From contig CABUQZ010000006.1 in assembly GCA_902493795.1 (NCBI GenBank), positions 10,688 to 74,687 of the forward strand: a DNA stretch of 64,000 nt, given 5' to 3'. Source of the DNA: an uncultured Clostridium sp. GTDB taxonomy: Bacteria; Bacillota_I; Bacilli_A; RF39; UBA660. Of this stretch, positions 26,253 to 34,404 are shown piece by piece. The translations under genes and the position numbers were made by a program. The stretch's first letter is position 1, and every line of letters starts with the position of its first letter. The notes below the pieces were generated by a model. That model had not been told where the DNA came from. It saw only the letters and a list, made by a program, of their open reading frames with translations, and ran no database searches.

Positions 26253-26861
26253 TTACTTTAATCTCTTATCAGCATTTTCTATATATTTATCACATTTTTT
26301 TAGAAAATCTCTTAAAAATTCACTAGTTATGTTGTATTGTTCCTCAATTGGAGTATTAATATCAAAAACAGAAACTAGCTCGACTCCATTCATAAGATCG
26401 GTCATTTCTCTTTCCCAAACATTAACTGCTACTGAATCAATATGCTCTTTTGTATACCATGATAACTGAAATTCAGAAGTTATTAAATCTTCGTCTTTAA
26501 ACACGTTCTTCTTAAAAACATCTTTTTCTTTTTTAGAATGCATAATTGTCGTAATATACCCCATTCTATCAAAAGAATAATCAAGTTCCTCAAGATATTC
26601 TATTATACTAATTATATCGTCATATAATTTTTCGTGATTCTTACTTTTATAAATTATATTAATGTCAGTTATACTAACTGTTAATTCAATTATTCCTTGA
26701 TTAAAAATAACTAATGGTTGTGAAGGATCTTTAGGATTAAAAGGAATAACAGTAGGCGCCCCTAAAAAGTTATATTTACTACTTAATTTAAGTGCTAATT
26801 CTGGTCCATTAACCATTGTACCCTTTCTAAAAAATAAAACTATTTGTTTTTCTTCATTCAT
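26253..26861 (-). CDS. Hypothetical protein, 202 residues
   Basis: Soluble, mixed alpha/beta, no signal peptide or membrane helix. The N-terminal half has several predicted strands (QIVLFFRKGTMVNGPELALK, APTVIPFNP, PLVIFNQGIIELTVSI) and the C-terminal half is helical (EFLRDFLKKCDKYI). The conserved-looking tryptophan segments SWYTKEH and NVWEREMTD lie in the middle. I recognise no family. It lies 61 bases upstream of dnaB on the same strand and follows the terminator of nrdG. Confidence 0.5.
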   Translation of the reverse strand: MNEEKQIVLFFRKGTMVNGPELALKLSSKYNFLGAPTVIPFNPKDPSQPLVIFNQGIIELTVSITDINIIYKSKNHEKLYDDIISIIEYLEELDYSFDRMGYITTIMHSKKEKDVFKKNVFKDEDLITSEFQLSWYTKEHIDSVAVNVWEREMTDLMNGVELVSVFDINTPIEEQYNITSEFLRDFLKKCDKYIENADKRLK

Positions 26862-26904
26862 AATATCACCATCTAAATAATAACATATTTTTTATCTAAA
26901 ATAA

Positions 26905-26927
26905 AACTAATAGATAAACTATTAGTT
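26905..26927 (-). terminator. Terminator of the anaerobic ribonucleotide reductase operon
   Basis: A 9-bp perfect stem (AACTAATAG / CTATTAGTT) with a 5-base loop is followed on the minus strand by TTATTTTAG. It overlaps the nrdG stop codon. Confidence 0.65.
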
Positions 26928-27474
26928 ATATGTATACTTCTTGTTTCTTTTTTTCTTTTTTCTTTTCTTCTTTTTCGTATAAAACTACTTTAGACTTCTC
27001 TAGCGACTTAGATACATCGATAAGTCTTTGGTTTTTTGAACCTCTAAACTTTACATCGTAGCTTTTTAGTTTTAGGATAAATGGCCCATCTACAAGAACA
27101 TCTATTTCTTTTAAGAAATCCATAATACTAGGGTTTTCTTTAGCTTTTTTTAGTAGTTGTTCATAAGTATATCCAGTATAGCACCATACGTTTAATTTAA
27201 CGCTATGTATGTATCTTGCAAGTTCAGCACATGCTTCAGGTTGTTCAAATGGGTCTCCCCCAGAAAACGTAACACCTACTTCGTCATCTAAAGAATTGAT
27301 TTCTTTTTTTAATTCTTCAACGTCACAAGAAAAACCACCATCATAGTCCCAAGTTTCAGGATTTTGACAACTCGGGCAATGATGAGGACAACCTTGTGTC
27401 CAAATAACTGCCCTAATGCCTTCTCCATCTACTATACTATTTTTTAATATTTTACTAGCTAATCGTATCAACAT
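26926..27474 (-). CDS. nrdG: Anaerobic ribonucleotide reductase activating enzyme (radical SAM)
   Basis: 182 residues. It has the radical-SAM cluster CPHHCPSC (CxxxCxxC), the preceding GIRAVIWTQG segment and the SAM-binding VTFSGGDPFEQP, all typical of NrdG. NrdG uses SAM to put the glycyl radical onto NrdD. The last 25 residues are a lysine/glutamate tail that I do not expect in NrdG. The start is two bases after the stop of the small glycyl-radical gene and has no strong ribosome binding site, so translation is probably coupled to that gene. Confidence 0.93.
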   Translation of the reverse strand: MLIRLASKILKNSIVDGEGIRAVIWTQGCPHHCPSCQNPETWDYDGGFSCDVEELKKEINSLDDEVGVTFSGGDPFEQPEACAELARYIHSVKLNVWCYTGYTYEQLLKKAKENPSIMDFLKEIDVLVDGPFILKLKSYDVKFRGSKNQRLIDVSKSLEKSKVVLYEKEEKKKEKKKQEVYI

Positions 27475-27476
27475 AA

Positions 27477-27650
27477 TTAAAATGAATGTTTAACTCTATC
27501 GTGTTCTTCAGCACGTTTAGCATCGTTAAATCTGTCTACAGTTCCAACAAGATATCCAGTAATTCTTCTAATTCTTTCAAATCCAACTCCTTCTCCTGTT
27601 GTCTTCTTTTCCTTTGTTTGTACTACTTCTACTTCTACTTCTTTTTTCAT
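27477..27650 (-). CDS. Detached glycyl-radical C-terminal domain of class III ribonucleotide reductase
   Basis: 57 residues, ATG at 27648-27650 behind AAAAGGAGAGG. The sequence (FERIRRITGYLVGTVDRFND, then AKRAEEHDRVKH) matches the last segment of ordinary NrdD proteins, where the glycine of the RxxGYL motif carries the radical. The large NrdD encoded just upstream stops before this motif. So the radical domain appears to be a separate polypeptide that must dock on NrdD, reminiscent of the GrcA/YfiD spare part of pyruvate formate-lyase. It is tightly packed between nrdD (18-base gap) and nrdG (2-base gap). The family match is by eye but strong. Confidence 0.82.
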   Translation of the reverse strand: MKKEVEVEVVQTKEKKTTGEGVGFERIRRITGYLVGTVDRFNDAKRAEEHDRVKHSF

Positions 27651-27668
27651 AATTTTACCTCTCCTTTT

Positions 27669-29984
27669 CTATCTTCCACAATCACAATCAAGTGATGTTA
27701 TTCTCTCTAAGCTTACGCCTTCGCCTTCACGACGACCACATTTTGGACATACGTCCTTAATAATTCCAATATATCCACATACTGGATCTCTATCAACTGG
27801 ATGGTTAATTGCACCATATCCAATTCCAGCTTCTTTCATAATTCTTACAACTTTTTCAAATGCTTCAACATTTTCTGAAGGATCACCATCAAGCTCAATA
27901 TATGAAATATGTCCAGCATTTGTAAGTGCATGATATGGAGCTTCCAACTCGATTTTCTTCTTAATTGTAATATTGTAATAAACTGGTACATGGAATGAAT
28001 TTGTATAGTAACTTCTATCTGTTACTCCTTTAATTTTTCCATATATAGCTTTATCTATATTTACAAATCTTCCAGAAAGTCCTTCAGCTGGAGTAGCAAG
28101 ACAAGTAAAGTTCAAGTTATACTTTTCACTATATTCATCGCATCTTTGTCTTATTCTTCCAATTATTTTTAATCCTAGTTTTTGAGCTTCAGCACTTTCA
28201 CCATGATGCTCACCAGTTAAAGCTTTTAAGCATTCAGCAAGTCCAATAAATCCAATACTTAAAGTACCATGTTTTAATACTTTTCTTAATCTATCTCCAT
28301 TTTTTAACTTCTCACTATCTAGCCATACACCTTGACCTAATAAGAATGGGAAGTTATAAACTCTTTTATTACATTGAACTTCAAATCTTTCAAGTAACTG
28401 ATCTTTAATAAGTTCTATTAATTCATCAAGTTCTTCAAAGAATCCTTTCATATCAGCTTTATCTCTTTGTTTAGTAGCAATACCATGCTTTAATCCAAGT
28501 CTAGGTAAGTTGATTGATGTAAATGATAAATTTCCACGTCCTGGAGTTATACATCTATCTGGATCTACAACATTACCTATAACTCTTGTTCTACATCCCA
28601 TATAACCAACTTCTGTTCTATAGTCACCTGGTTTATAGTATTGTAAGTTAAAAGGTGAATCTATAAATGAGAAATTAGGGAATAATCTTTTTGCAGATAC
28701 TCTACAAGATAATTTAAACAAATCATAGTTAGGATCTTCTTTGTTATAGTTAACTCCTTCTTTTACCTTAAATATAGATATTGGAAATATTGGAGTTTCA
28801 GAGTGCCCTAACCCTGCTTCTACTGCAAGTAAATAGTTTTCTATTACCATTCTTCCTTCAGGACTAGTGTCAGTACCAAAGTTAATTGAACTAAATGGTA
28901 CTTGTGCTCCTGCTCTACTATGCATTGTATTTAAATTATGTACAAAAGCTTCCATTGCTTGGTAAGTAATTCTATTAGTCTTTTTATAAGCCTTTTCTAA
29001 AGCCATTTCGAATAATCTTTCAAGATTTTCATTTTCTTTTATAAATTTTTCAAAGTATTCTTTTTCTACTTTAATTGTATCAACCTTATCAATTTCTTTA
29101 ACTAAAGTATTCATATTGATAAATGTATCAAACCCTGCATAATCAAGTAAATCTGAAAGTGTTTGTTTTAATTGTTTTTTATATGTTAGTAATACTCCAG
29201 GAGCTAGATAATAATCAAATGCTGGAATACTTTGTCCTCCATGTTGATCATTTTGGTTAGATTGTATTGCAATAGCTGCTAAAGCTGAATAACTCATTAT
29301 ATCTTTAGGACTTCTTAAATGTCCATGTCCTGTTGAAAATCCATTTTTAAATAGTTTATCTAAATCTATTTGCATACAAGTAGTTGTACCCATAGGCATA
29401 AAATCCAAATCATGAATATGAATATCACCATCATCATGAGCATCTGCAAATTTCTTTTTCATTAAGTAAGATTTAGCAAATTCTTTTGATACAGTAGAAC
29501 CATATTGAAGCATAGTTCCCATTGCTGTATCACCATCAACATTAGCATTTTCTCTTTTAGTATCATCTTCGTGTGCACTTTTAAGTCCTAATCCTTCAAG
29601 AGTTTTCAAAAATTTATGCATTCTTTTATCATCGAAGAACATTTCTCTTGATTGAGCACGACGTTCACGATACTCTTTAAATGACTTAGAAACTTCAGGA
29701 TATCCTTTCTTAGTAAGTTCATCTTCAATCATATCTTGAATATCTTCAATCTTAATCTTTTCTTCATCTTTATATTCTTTAACAATTCTATTAATTACTG
29801 CTTGATAAACTTTTTGCATATCTTTTTCAGAATACTCTTTTAAGTTTTCTTGCTCTTCTTCTGGAAGAGTAACATTATCAAATCCTTTTTTAATTGCAAG
29901 AGCAACTTTAGCCCCATCAAAGTCAACCTTTTTTCCGCTTCTTTTTACTACTTTTAAATTTTCCAAAACTTCTTCTTTATCCAT
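27669..29984 (-). CDS. nrdD: Anaerobic ribonucleoside-triphosphate reductase, large part
   Basis: 771 residues. The N terminus is an ATP-cone (VVKRSGKKVDFDGAKVALAI, to about residue 105). The barrel shows HIHDLDFMPMGTTTCMQID, RSPKDIMSYSALAAIAIQSN, DQHGGQSIPAFDYYLAPGV and VDPDRCITPGRGNLSFTSIN, typical of NrdD. It reduces ribonucleotides to deoxyribonucleotides without oxygen. The C terminus keeps zinc-type cysteines (DVCPKCGRREGEG, DCDCGR) but ends there: the RxxGYL glycyl-radical segment is absent and is encoded by the next small gene. The start ATG at 29984 follows AGAGG. A good promoter lies just upstream. Confidence 0.93.
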   Translation of the reverse strand: MDKEEVLENLKVVKRSGKKVDFDGAKVALAIKKGFDNVTLPEEEQENLKEYSEKDMQKVYQAVINRIVKEYKDEEKIKIEDIQDMIEDELTKKGYPEVSKSFKEYRERRAQSREMFFDDKRMHKFLKTLEGLGLKSAHEDDTKRENANVDGDTAMGTMLQYGSTVSKEFAKSYLMKKKFADAHDDGDIHIHDLDFMPMGTTTCMQIDLDKLFKNGFSTGHGHLRSPKDIMSYSALAAIAIQSNQNDQHGGQSIPAFDYYLAPGVLLTYKKQLKQTLSDLLDYAGFDTFINMNTLVKEIDKVDTIKVEKEYFEKFIKENENLERLFEMALEKAYKKTNRITYQAMEAFVHNLNTMHSRAGAQVPFSSINFGTDTSPEGRMVIENYLLAVEAGLGHSETPIFPISIFKVKEGVNYNKEDPNYDLFKLSCRVSAKRLFPNFSFIDSPFNLQYYKPGDYRTEVGYMGCRTRVIGNVVDPDRCITPGRGNLSFTSINLPRLGLKHGIATKQRDKADMKGFFEELDELIELIKDQLLERFEVQCNKRVYNFPFLLGQGVWLDSEKLKNGDRLRKVLKHGTLSIGFIGLAECLKALTGEHHGESAEAQKLGLKIIGRIRQRCDEYSEKYNLNFTCLATPAEGLSGRFVNIDKAIYGKIKGVTDRSYYTNSFHVPVYYNITIKKKIELEAPYHALTNAGHISYIELDGDPSENVEAFEKVVRIMKEAGIGYGAINHPVDRDPVCGYIGIIKDVCPKCGRREGEGVSLERITSLDCDCGR

Positions 29985-30020
29985 ACCATTACCTCTTCTT
30001 TTTCGGTCTTCTATAACTCA

Positions 30021-30048
30021 ATTTTATAATAACATTTTAATAAGTCAA
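30021..30048 (-). promoter_or_regulatory. Promoter of the nrdD operon
   Basis: On the minus strand TTGACT (30043-30048) and TAAAAT (30021-30026) are separated by 16 bases, 37 bases before the ATG. I looked for NrdR boxes and did not find a convincing pair. Confidence 0.6.
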
Positions 30049-30294
30049 TTCCCTTTTTTTAAGTTTTTTACAAAACCCTTATAAAATAAGAAAATTATTT
30101 TTTTAAGAAAAAGTGTAAACCGTTTTTTTTGATTTTTTTCAAAAAAATAAAATAACCAATTTTGATTTTTCTCTTATTTTTCAAGGATTTTATAAAATTA
30201 TCAAAAAATATTTTTTCTAAAAAATTCAATTTTTTGATTTTTTGATTTTTTGATTTTTTTGATTTTTTTCTCTTTTTTTCTAGATATTACAAGC
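30049..30294. other. Extremely AT-rich intergenic tract with GATTTTTT repeats
   Basis: This gap holds no gene. It is dominated by T runs and scattered GATTTTT units; GATTTTTT is tandem at 30236, 30244 and 30252, with a 9-base version at 30261. It separates the nrdD promoter from the prepilin-operon terminator. The tract should be strongly bent and prone to slippage. Confidence 0.5.
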
Positions 30295-30336
30295 AAAAAA
30301 AGAGAACATTACCAATCTGTAAAGTCCTCTTTTTTG
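30295..30336 (-). terminator. Terminator of the GT2-ATPase-mscS-prepilin operon
   Basis: On the minus strand AAAAGAGGAC pairs with GTTCTCTTTT (one mismatch) around an 18-base loop and is followed by more T residues. It lies 41 bases beyond the prepilin stop. Confidence 0.6.
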
Positions 30337-30376
30337 TTCGTTTAATTATGTAAAAAAATTTATACACTTTTAGACA

Positions 30377-30919
30377 TTATTTTTGTAATAAAATATACTT
30401 AGGGTCAACCTTCTTAACAGTGTAAGTATCTTCTCCAACAGTTACATTTAACCCTACGTGAGCACCTCTTGTGTTGATTATATTTCCTACAACTTTATCA
30501 TGCTCTACTACAGAATCTTCATCTAATAAAGAATATTCTGTGTTATAAATTGCATTACCACTATTTTCTACTAAAGTAACATAATATTTATACTGGTGTT
30601 TATTATTTACTATTGCAACATAACAGTTATCCAAAACTAATTCACCATATACTGTATTGTAATCATCATTTTGATCTACTCCAGTAAGATTATCAACTCT
30701 TATAATAAGAGCTTCATTATTCTTTGGTTCTACTGGAAGTTTATCTGATGTTCTCATAGCAGAAGCAGAATCAGCATAATTTCTTGCCATATTTACAAAT
30801 GCAGCCTTTCTAGAGCTTCCTACAGAACTAGAAATAGAAACAATACCAATAGTAGCAACTATACCAATAATTATAATTACAGCTAACAGTTCAATTAAAG
30901 AAAAACCTTTCTTATTCAT
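30377..30919 (-). CDS. Type IV prepilin-like protein (orphan pseudopilin)
   Basis: 180 residues. The N terminus is a class III signal: a short basic leader ending in glycine, then FSLIELLAVIIIIGIVATIG, which is the prepilin peptidase site and hydrophobic assembly helix with the conserved glutamate at +5. The rest is a small extracytoplasmic domain (residues 50-180) with a single cysteine. No prepilin peptidase, assembly ATPase or other pilin is in the window, so the machinery must be elsewhere (for example a Com system) or the protein acts alone. It is the last gene of an operon behind mscS, 8 bases apart. Confidence 0.82.
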   Translation of the reverse strand: MNKKGFSLIELLAVIIIIGIVATIGIVSISSSVGSSRKAAFVNMARNYADSASAMRTSDKLPVEPKNNEALIIRVDNLTGVDQNDDYNTVYGELVLDNCYVAIVNNKHQYKYYVTLVENSGNAIYNTEYSLLDEDSVVEHDKVVGNIINTRGAHVGLNVTVGEDTYTVKKVDPKYILLQK

Positions 30920-30927
30920 ATAACCTC

Positions 30928-31731
30928 CTATTTATCCATATGTACATCAAGTTGTGGATAAGGTATTTCAATCTTATTTTTATCAAATGCAATTTTAACA
31001 TTTTCTAGCATATTAAATTTTACATTCCAGTAATCTTCATTTTTTACCCAAACACGTGTTGAAAATACTAAAGAGCTATCAGCATGAGAAGTAAGTCTTA
31101 CAAAAATATCTTCATTTTTTAATACTTTCTCTTCACTATTAATAACTTCCAAAATAACTTTCTTTACCTTATCAACATCACTATTATAACTTACAGAAAA
31201 ATCAATATCTAGTCTTCTCTTCTCGAAATGCGAATAGTTTACAATAGCACTATTTGCTAAATTTCCATTAGGAAGAACAATACTTTTATTATCAGGTGTA
31301 ATTAAAGTTGTATAAAAAATACTAATCTCACTTACAGTACCACTATCTACATGAGTATCAACATAATCACCAACTTTAAATGGTTTGAATATAAGAATCA
31401 TTAATCCCCCAACCATATTTGTAAGACCACCTTGTAAAGCAAGTCCAACTGCTAAAGAAGCAGTTCCAAATAAAGTTATCAAAGATGTCATAGGAATTCC
31501 CAAATAAGCAAGACCTGTAATAAGAACTAAACACTTTAAAAGAATGTTAATAAAACTAACTATAAAAGTTTGAACACTCTTTTCAAGCTTATTAAACCCT
31601 TTTCCCTTATTTATAAGTTTAATTAATATTTTAACTATTCTAAATCCAATTATAAGAATTAATAAAAATACAATAAGTTTAAGCCCCAAATCAACGCTTC
31701 CATTTAATAACTTATCTAAAACTTTATCCAT
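30928..31731 (-). CDS. MscS-family mechanosensitive channel
   Basis: 267 residues, close to E. coli MscS (286). Three N-terminal membrane helices end in the pore helix TASLAVGLALQGGLTNMVGG, rich in Ala/Gly as expected, followed by IFKPFKVGDYVD and the beta domain (ISIFYTTLITPDNKSIVLPN, IVNYSHFEKRRLDIDFSV). It opens under membrane tension and releases solutes on hypo-osmotic shock. Start ATG behind AGGAGATAG. It is 6 bases downstream of the P-type ATPase, in one operon. Confidence 0.92.
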   Translation of the reverse strand: MDKVLDKLLNGSVDLGLKLIVFLLILIIGFRIVKILIKLINKGKGFNKLEKSVQTFIVSFINILLKCLVLITGLAYLGIPMTSLITLFGTASLAVGLALQGGLTNMVGGLMILIFKPFKVGDYVDTHVDSGTVSEISIFYTTLITPDNKSIVLPNGNLANSAIVNYSHFEKRRLDIDFSVSYNSDVDKVKKVILEVINSEEKVLKNEDIFVRLTSHADSSLVFSTRVWVKNEDYWNVKFNMLENVKIAFDKNKIEIPYPQLDVHMDK

Positions 31732-31737
31732 ATACTA

Positions 31738-34395
31738 CTATCTCCTTTTACTTTTTATAAATTTAAATATTTCCATTACGATTAATATTGGTAAACTACA
31801 CAAGAACATTAAGCACACATCGACAAATGGCATACTTTGAGTTCCTAAAATACTACTTAAGAAACTATTTTCCATAACAAATATTTGAAGTAATATTGAT
31901 GAAGAAATACTAAATACAATTAACCAGTTTCTTGAAATAGGCATCTTAAAAGCTGATATTTTTTCACTACGACAGTTAATAGCATGTAAGTTTTGCATAA
32001 ATACCATAAGCATCATAACGTATCCTCTTGCCATAGTTACATCCATATCTATTACATCGATTAAGAATATCCATAAAAGAAATACACTAATACCCATTGT
32101 AAGTCCAGCGCAGACAACTTCTTGAAACATTAGTTTATCAAAAATTGATTCTTTTGGACTTCGAGGTTTTTCATCCATTATTTCTTTTTCTTCTCTTTCA
32201 AAAGAAAGCGATATATCTTGTAGTCCATCTGTTACAATATTAAGCCATAAAAGTTGTACAGCAATAAGTGGAACAGGTAAACCTAAGAATATTGATAATG
32301 CAAAGAAGAATACTTCAGAAAATCCACAAGATAATAATAAGTATACTACTTTTCTTATATTACTATAAGCATTTCTTCCTTCTTCAATACCATAGACAAT
32401 TGATCTAAAGTCATCATTAATAATTATCATTTTACTAGTTTCTTTAGCAACATCAGTACCACTTCCCATTGCAATACCAATAGAAGCAGCTTTAATTGCA
32501 GGAGCATCATTAACACCATCTCCTGTAACAGCTATAAATTCACCTTGTCTTTTGTAAGACTCAACAATTGCAAGCTTTTGTAATGGAGTAACTCTTGTAA
32601 ACACTTTTTTAGTTTTAATAAACTTATCAAAACTTCTTTCTCCCATAGCTTGATATTTTAAAACATCATCCCCAGTAGCAACGCTATCTAAACTATCACA
32701 AATATCAAGTTCTTTAGCAATAGAAAATGCGGTTAGTGGATGATCTCCTGTAACCATAACAACTTCAATACCAGCTTTTTTACACTTCATTACAGATTCT
32801 TTAGTCTCTTCTCTAATTGGATCGATAAATGCCACAAGTCCCACAAAAACCATCTTAGGTATATCACTTTCTTTAACATTACTACCCTTAGGTAAATCAG
32901 TTATTTTACGTGATTTAGCAAGAGCAATTACACGATACCCAGAAGAAGCTAAGGAATCATTTTTCTTCATTATAGAATCAATATCAAGTGGCTTAATTCT
33001 ATCATTAGCATACATCGAATCACAAAAAGACAAAACAACTTCTAAAGAGCCTTTAACAGTGCAATAATTATTTTCCCACTCTTCATAAAAAACAGCTGAA
33101 TATTTCTTTTCTGATTCATAAGGAATTCTTTTTAAAACTTTATAAGATTCACCAATATTTAATTTTTCTCCTAAAGCAAGAAAGGCTATATCAATAGAAT
33201 CACCACTACTTGTCCATTTACCATTAACTTTCTTTAATCTTGCTTCATTGTTTACAACACCAAGTTTAGCTATATTAACAGCATCATTAATACTAGCACC
33301 ATTCTTTTCTATTACTTTTCCATCACCATTATAACCAATTCCTTCTACTTCAAAAGTAGTACCATCTGCCATAACAATTTTTTTAGCAGTTTGCTCATTT
33401 ACAGTAAGTGTTCCAGTCTTATCAGTTGCAATTACCGTACAACTTCCTAAACTTTCTACAGAATTAAGTTTTTTAACTACTACATTTTTCTTTGCCATTC
33501 TTCTTGAACCAATAGTAAGAGCAAGTGTTAAGGCAAGTGGAAGACCTTCTGGCATAGCAGAAACAGAAAGAGCCACAACAGAGATAAACACATCTTCTAT
33601 TCTCTCACCTTTTACTATCATTATTATTGTTATAATAATTGCAATTACTAAAACCAAAAGTGTAATTTGTTTAGAAAGTTTTTCCATTCTAATAGTAAGT
33701 GGAGACTTCTCACTTTTTGTCTCTACCACTTTAGTAGAAATCTTACCTATTTCTGTATTTGAACCTGTTTCTACAACAATACACTTTCCTCTTCCAGTAA
33801 CAACAGAAGTACCACCAAATACCATATTATTTCTATCTGAAAGCCCAGTACTAGTCATCACAACATCCTGTGACTTTGAAACAGCAACAGATTCACCTGT
33901 AAGAACAGATTCATCAATAGTTAAATTAGAAGACTCAATTATTCTTAAATCACCAGATACTTTATCACCTGACTCTAATAAGACAATATCACCAACTACC
34001 AAATCAACTGAATCAACAATTTTTTCTTTACCATCTCTTATTACTTTAGTTTTAACTTTAACAAGTTTTTGTAAACTATCTGCTTCTCTTTCTGCACTCC
34101 ACTCTTGAACTGCCCCTAATATAATATCAAATAATATTATAAAAATGATAGCCACTCCATCAACGACTTCACCAGCTAAGAAAGATATAATAGCAGCTAC
34201 AATCATAACTAGAACAATAGCACTACAAAATTGTAAAAAGAATATTTTTATAAAACTATCTTTCTTTTCTTTAGGAAGTATATTCTTCCCGTTTTTCAAA
34301 AGTCTTTCTTTGACTTCTTGAGAGCTAAGTCCATCATTACCACTACCAGTATACTTATAAACTTCATCAATATTTAAAGAATGCCAATTATTCAT
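31738..34395 (-). CDS. P-type cation ATPase, calcium-transporting type
   Basis: 885 residues, full length for P2-type ATPases. Visible parts are the N-terminal cation-ATPase motif, the actuator loop SVLTGESVAVSK, the ion-binding helix AMPEGLPLALTLALT (PEGL, typical of Ca pumps), the phosphorylation site ATDKTGTLTVNEQ (D325), the hinge TGDGVNDAPAIKAA and four C-terminal helices (VQLLWLNIVTDGLQDISLSF). It exports a cation, most likely Ca2+, at the cost of ATP. No heavy-metal domain is present. Nine bases downstream of the GT2 gene in the same operon. Confidence 0.9.
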   Translation of the reverse strand: MNNWHSLNIDEVYKYTGSGNDGLSSQEVKERLLKNGKNILPKEKKDSFIKIFFLQFCSAIVLVMIVAAIISFLAGEVVDGVAIIFIILFDIILGAVQEWSAEREADSLQKLVKVKTKVIRDGKEKIVDSVDLVVGDIVLLESGDKVSGDLRIIESSNLTIDESVLTGESVAVSKSQDVVMTSTGLSDRNNMVFGGTSVVTGRGKCIVVETGSNTEIGKISTKVVETKSEKSPLTIRMEKLSKQITLLVLVIAIIITIIMIVKGERIEDVFISVVALSVSAMPEGLPLALTLALTIGSRRMAKKNVVVKKLNSVESLGSCTVIATDKTGTLTVNEQTAKKIVMADGTTFEVEGIGYNGDGKVIEKNGASINDAVNIAKLGVVNNEARLKKVNGKWTSSGDSIDIAFLALGEKLNIGESYKVLKRIPYESEKKYSAVFYEEWENNYCTVKGSLEVVLSFCDSMYANDRIKPLDIDSIMKKNDSLASSGYRVIALAKSRKITDLPKGSNVKESDIPKMVFVGLVAFIDPIREETKESVMKCKKAGIEVVMVTGDHPLTAFSIAKELDICDSLDSVATGDDVLKYQAMGERSFDKFIKTKKVFTRVTPLQKLAIVESYKRQGEFIAVTGDGVNDAPAIKAASIGIAMGSGTDVAKETSKMIIINDDFRSIVYGIEEGRNAYSNIRKVVYLLLSCGFSEVFFFALSIFLGLPVPLIAVQLLWLNIVTDGLQDISLSFEREEKEIMDEKPRSPKESIFDKLMFQEVVCAGLTMGISVFLLWIFLIDVIDMDVTMARGYVMMLMVFMQNLHAINCRSEKISAFKMPISRNWLIVFSISSSILLQIFVMENSFLSSILGTQSMPFVDVCLMFLCSLPILIVMEIFKFIKSKRR

Positions 34396-34404
34396 ATTAT
34401 CTCC

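Noticed and set aside
27486..27695. Plus-strand open frame opposite the nrdD/nrdG junction
   Set aside because: Serine/phenylalanine-rich shadow of the 57-residue glycyl-radical gene, which has a proper ribosome binding site and family match.
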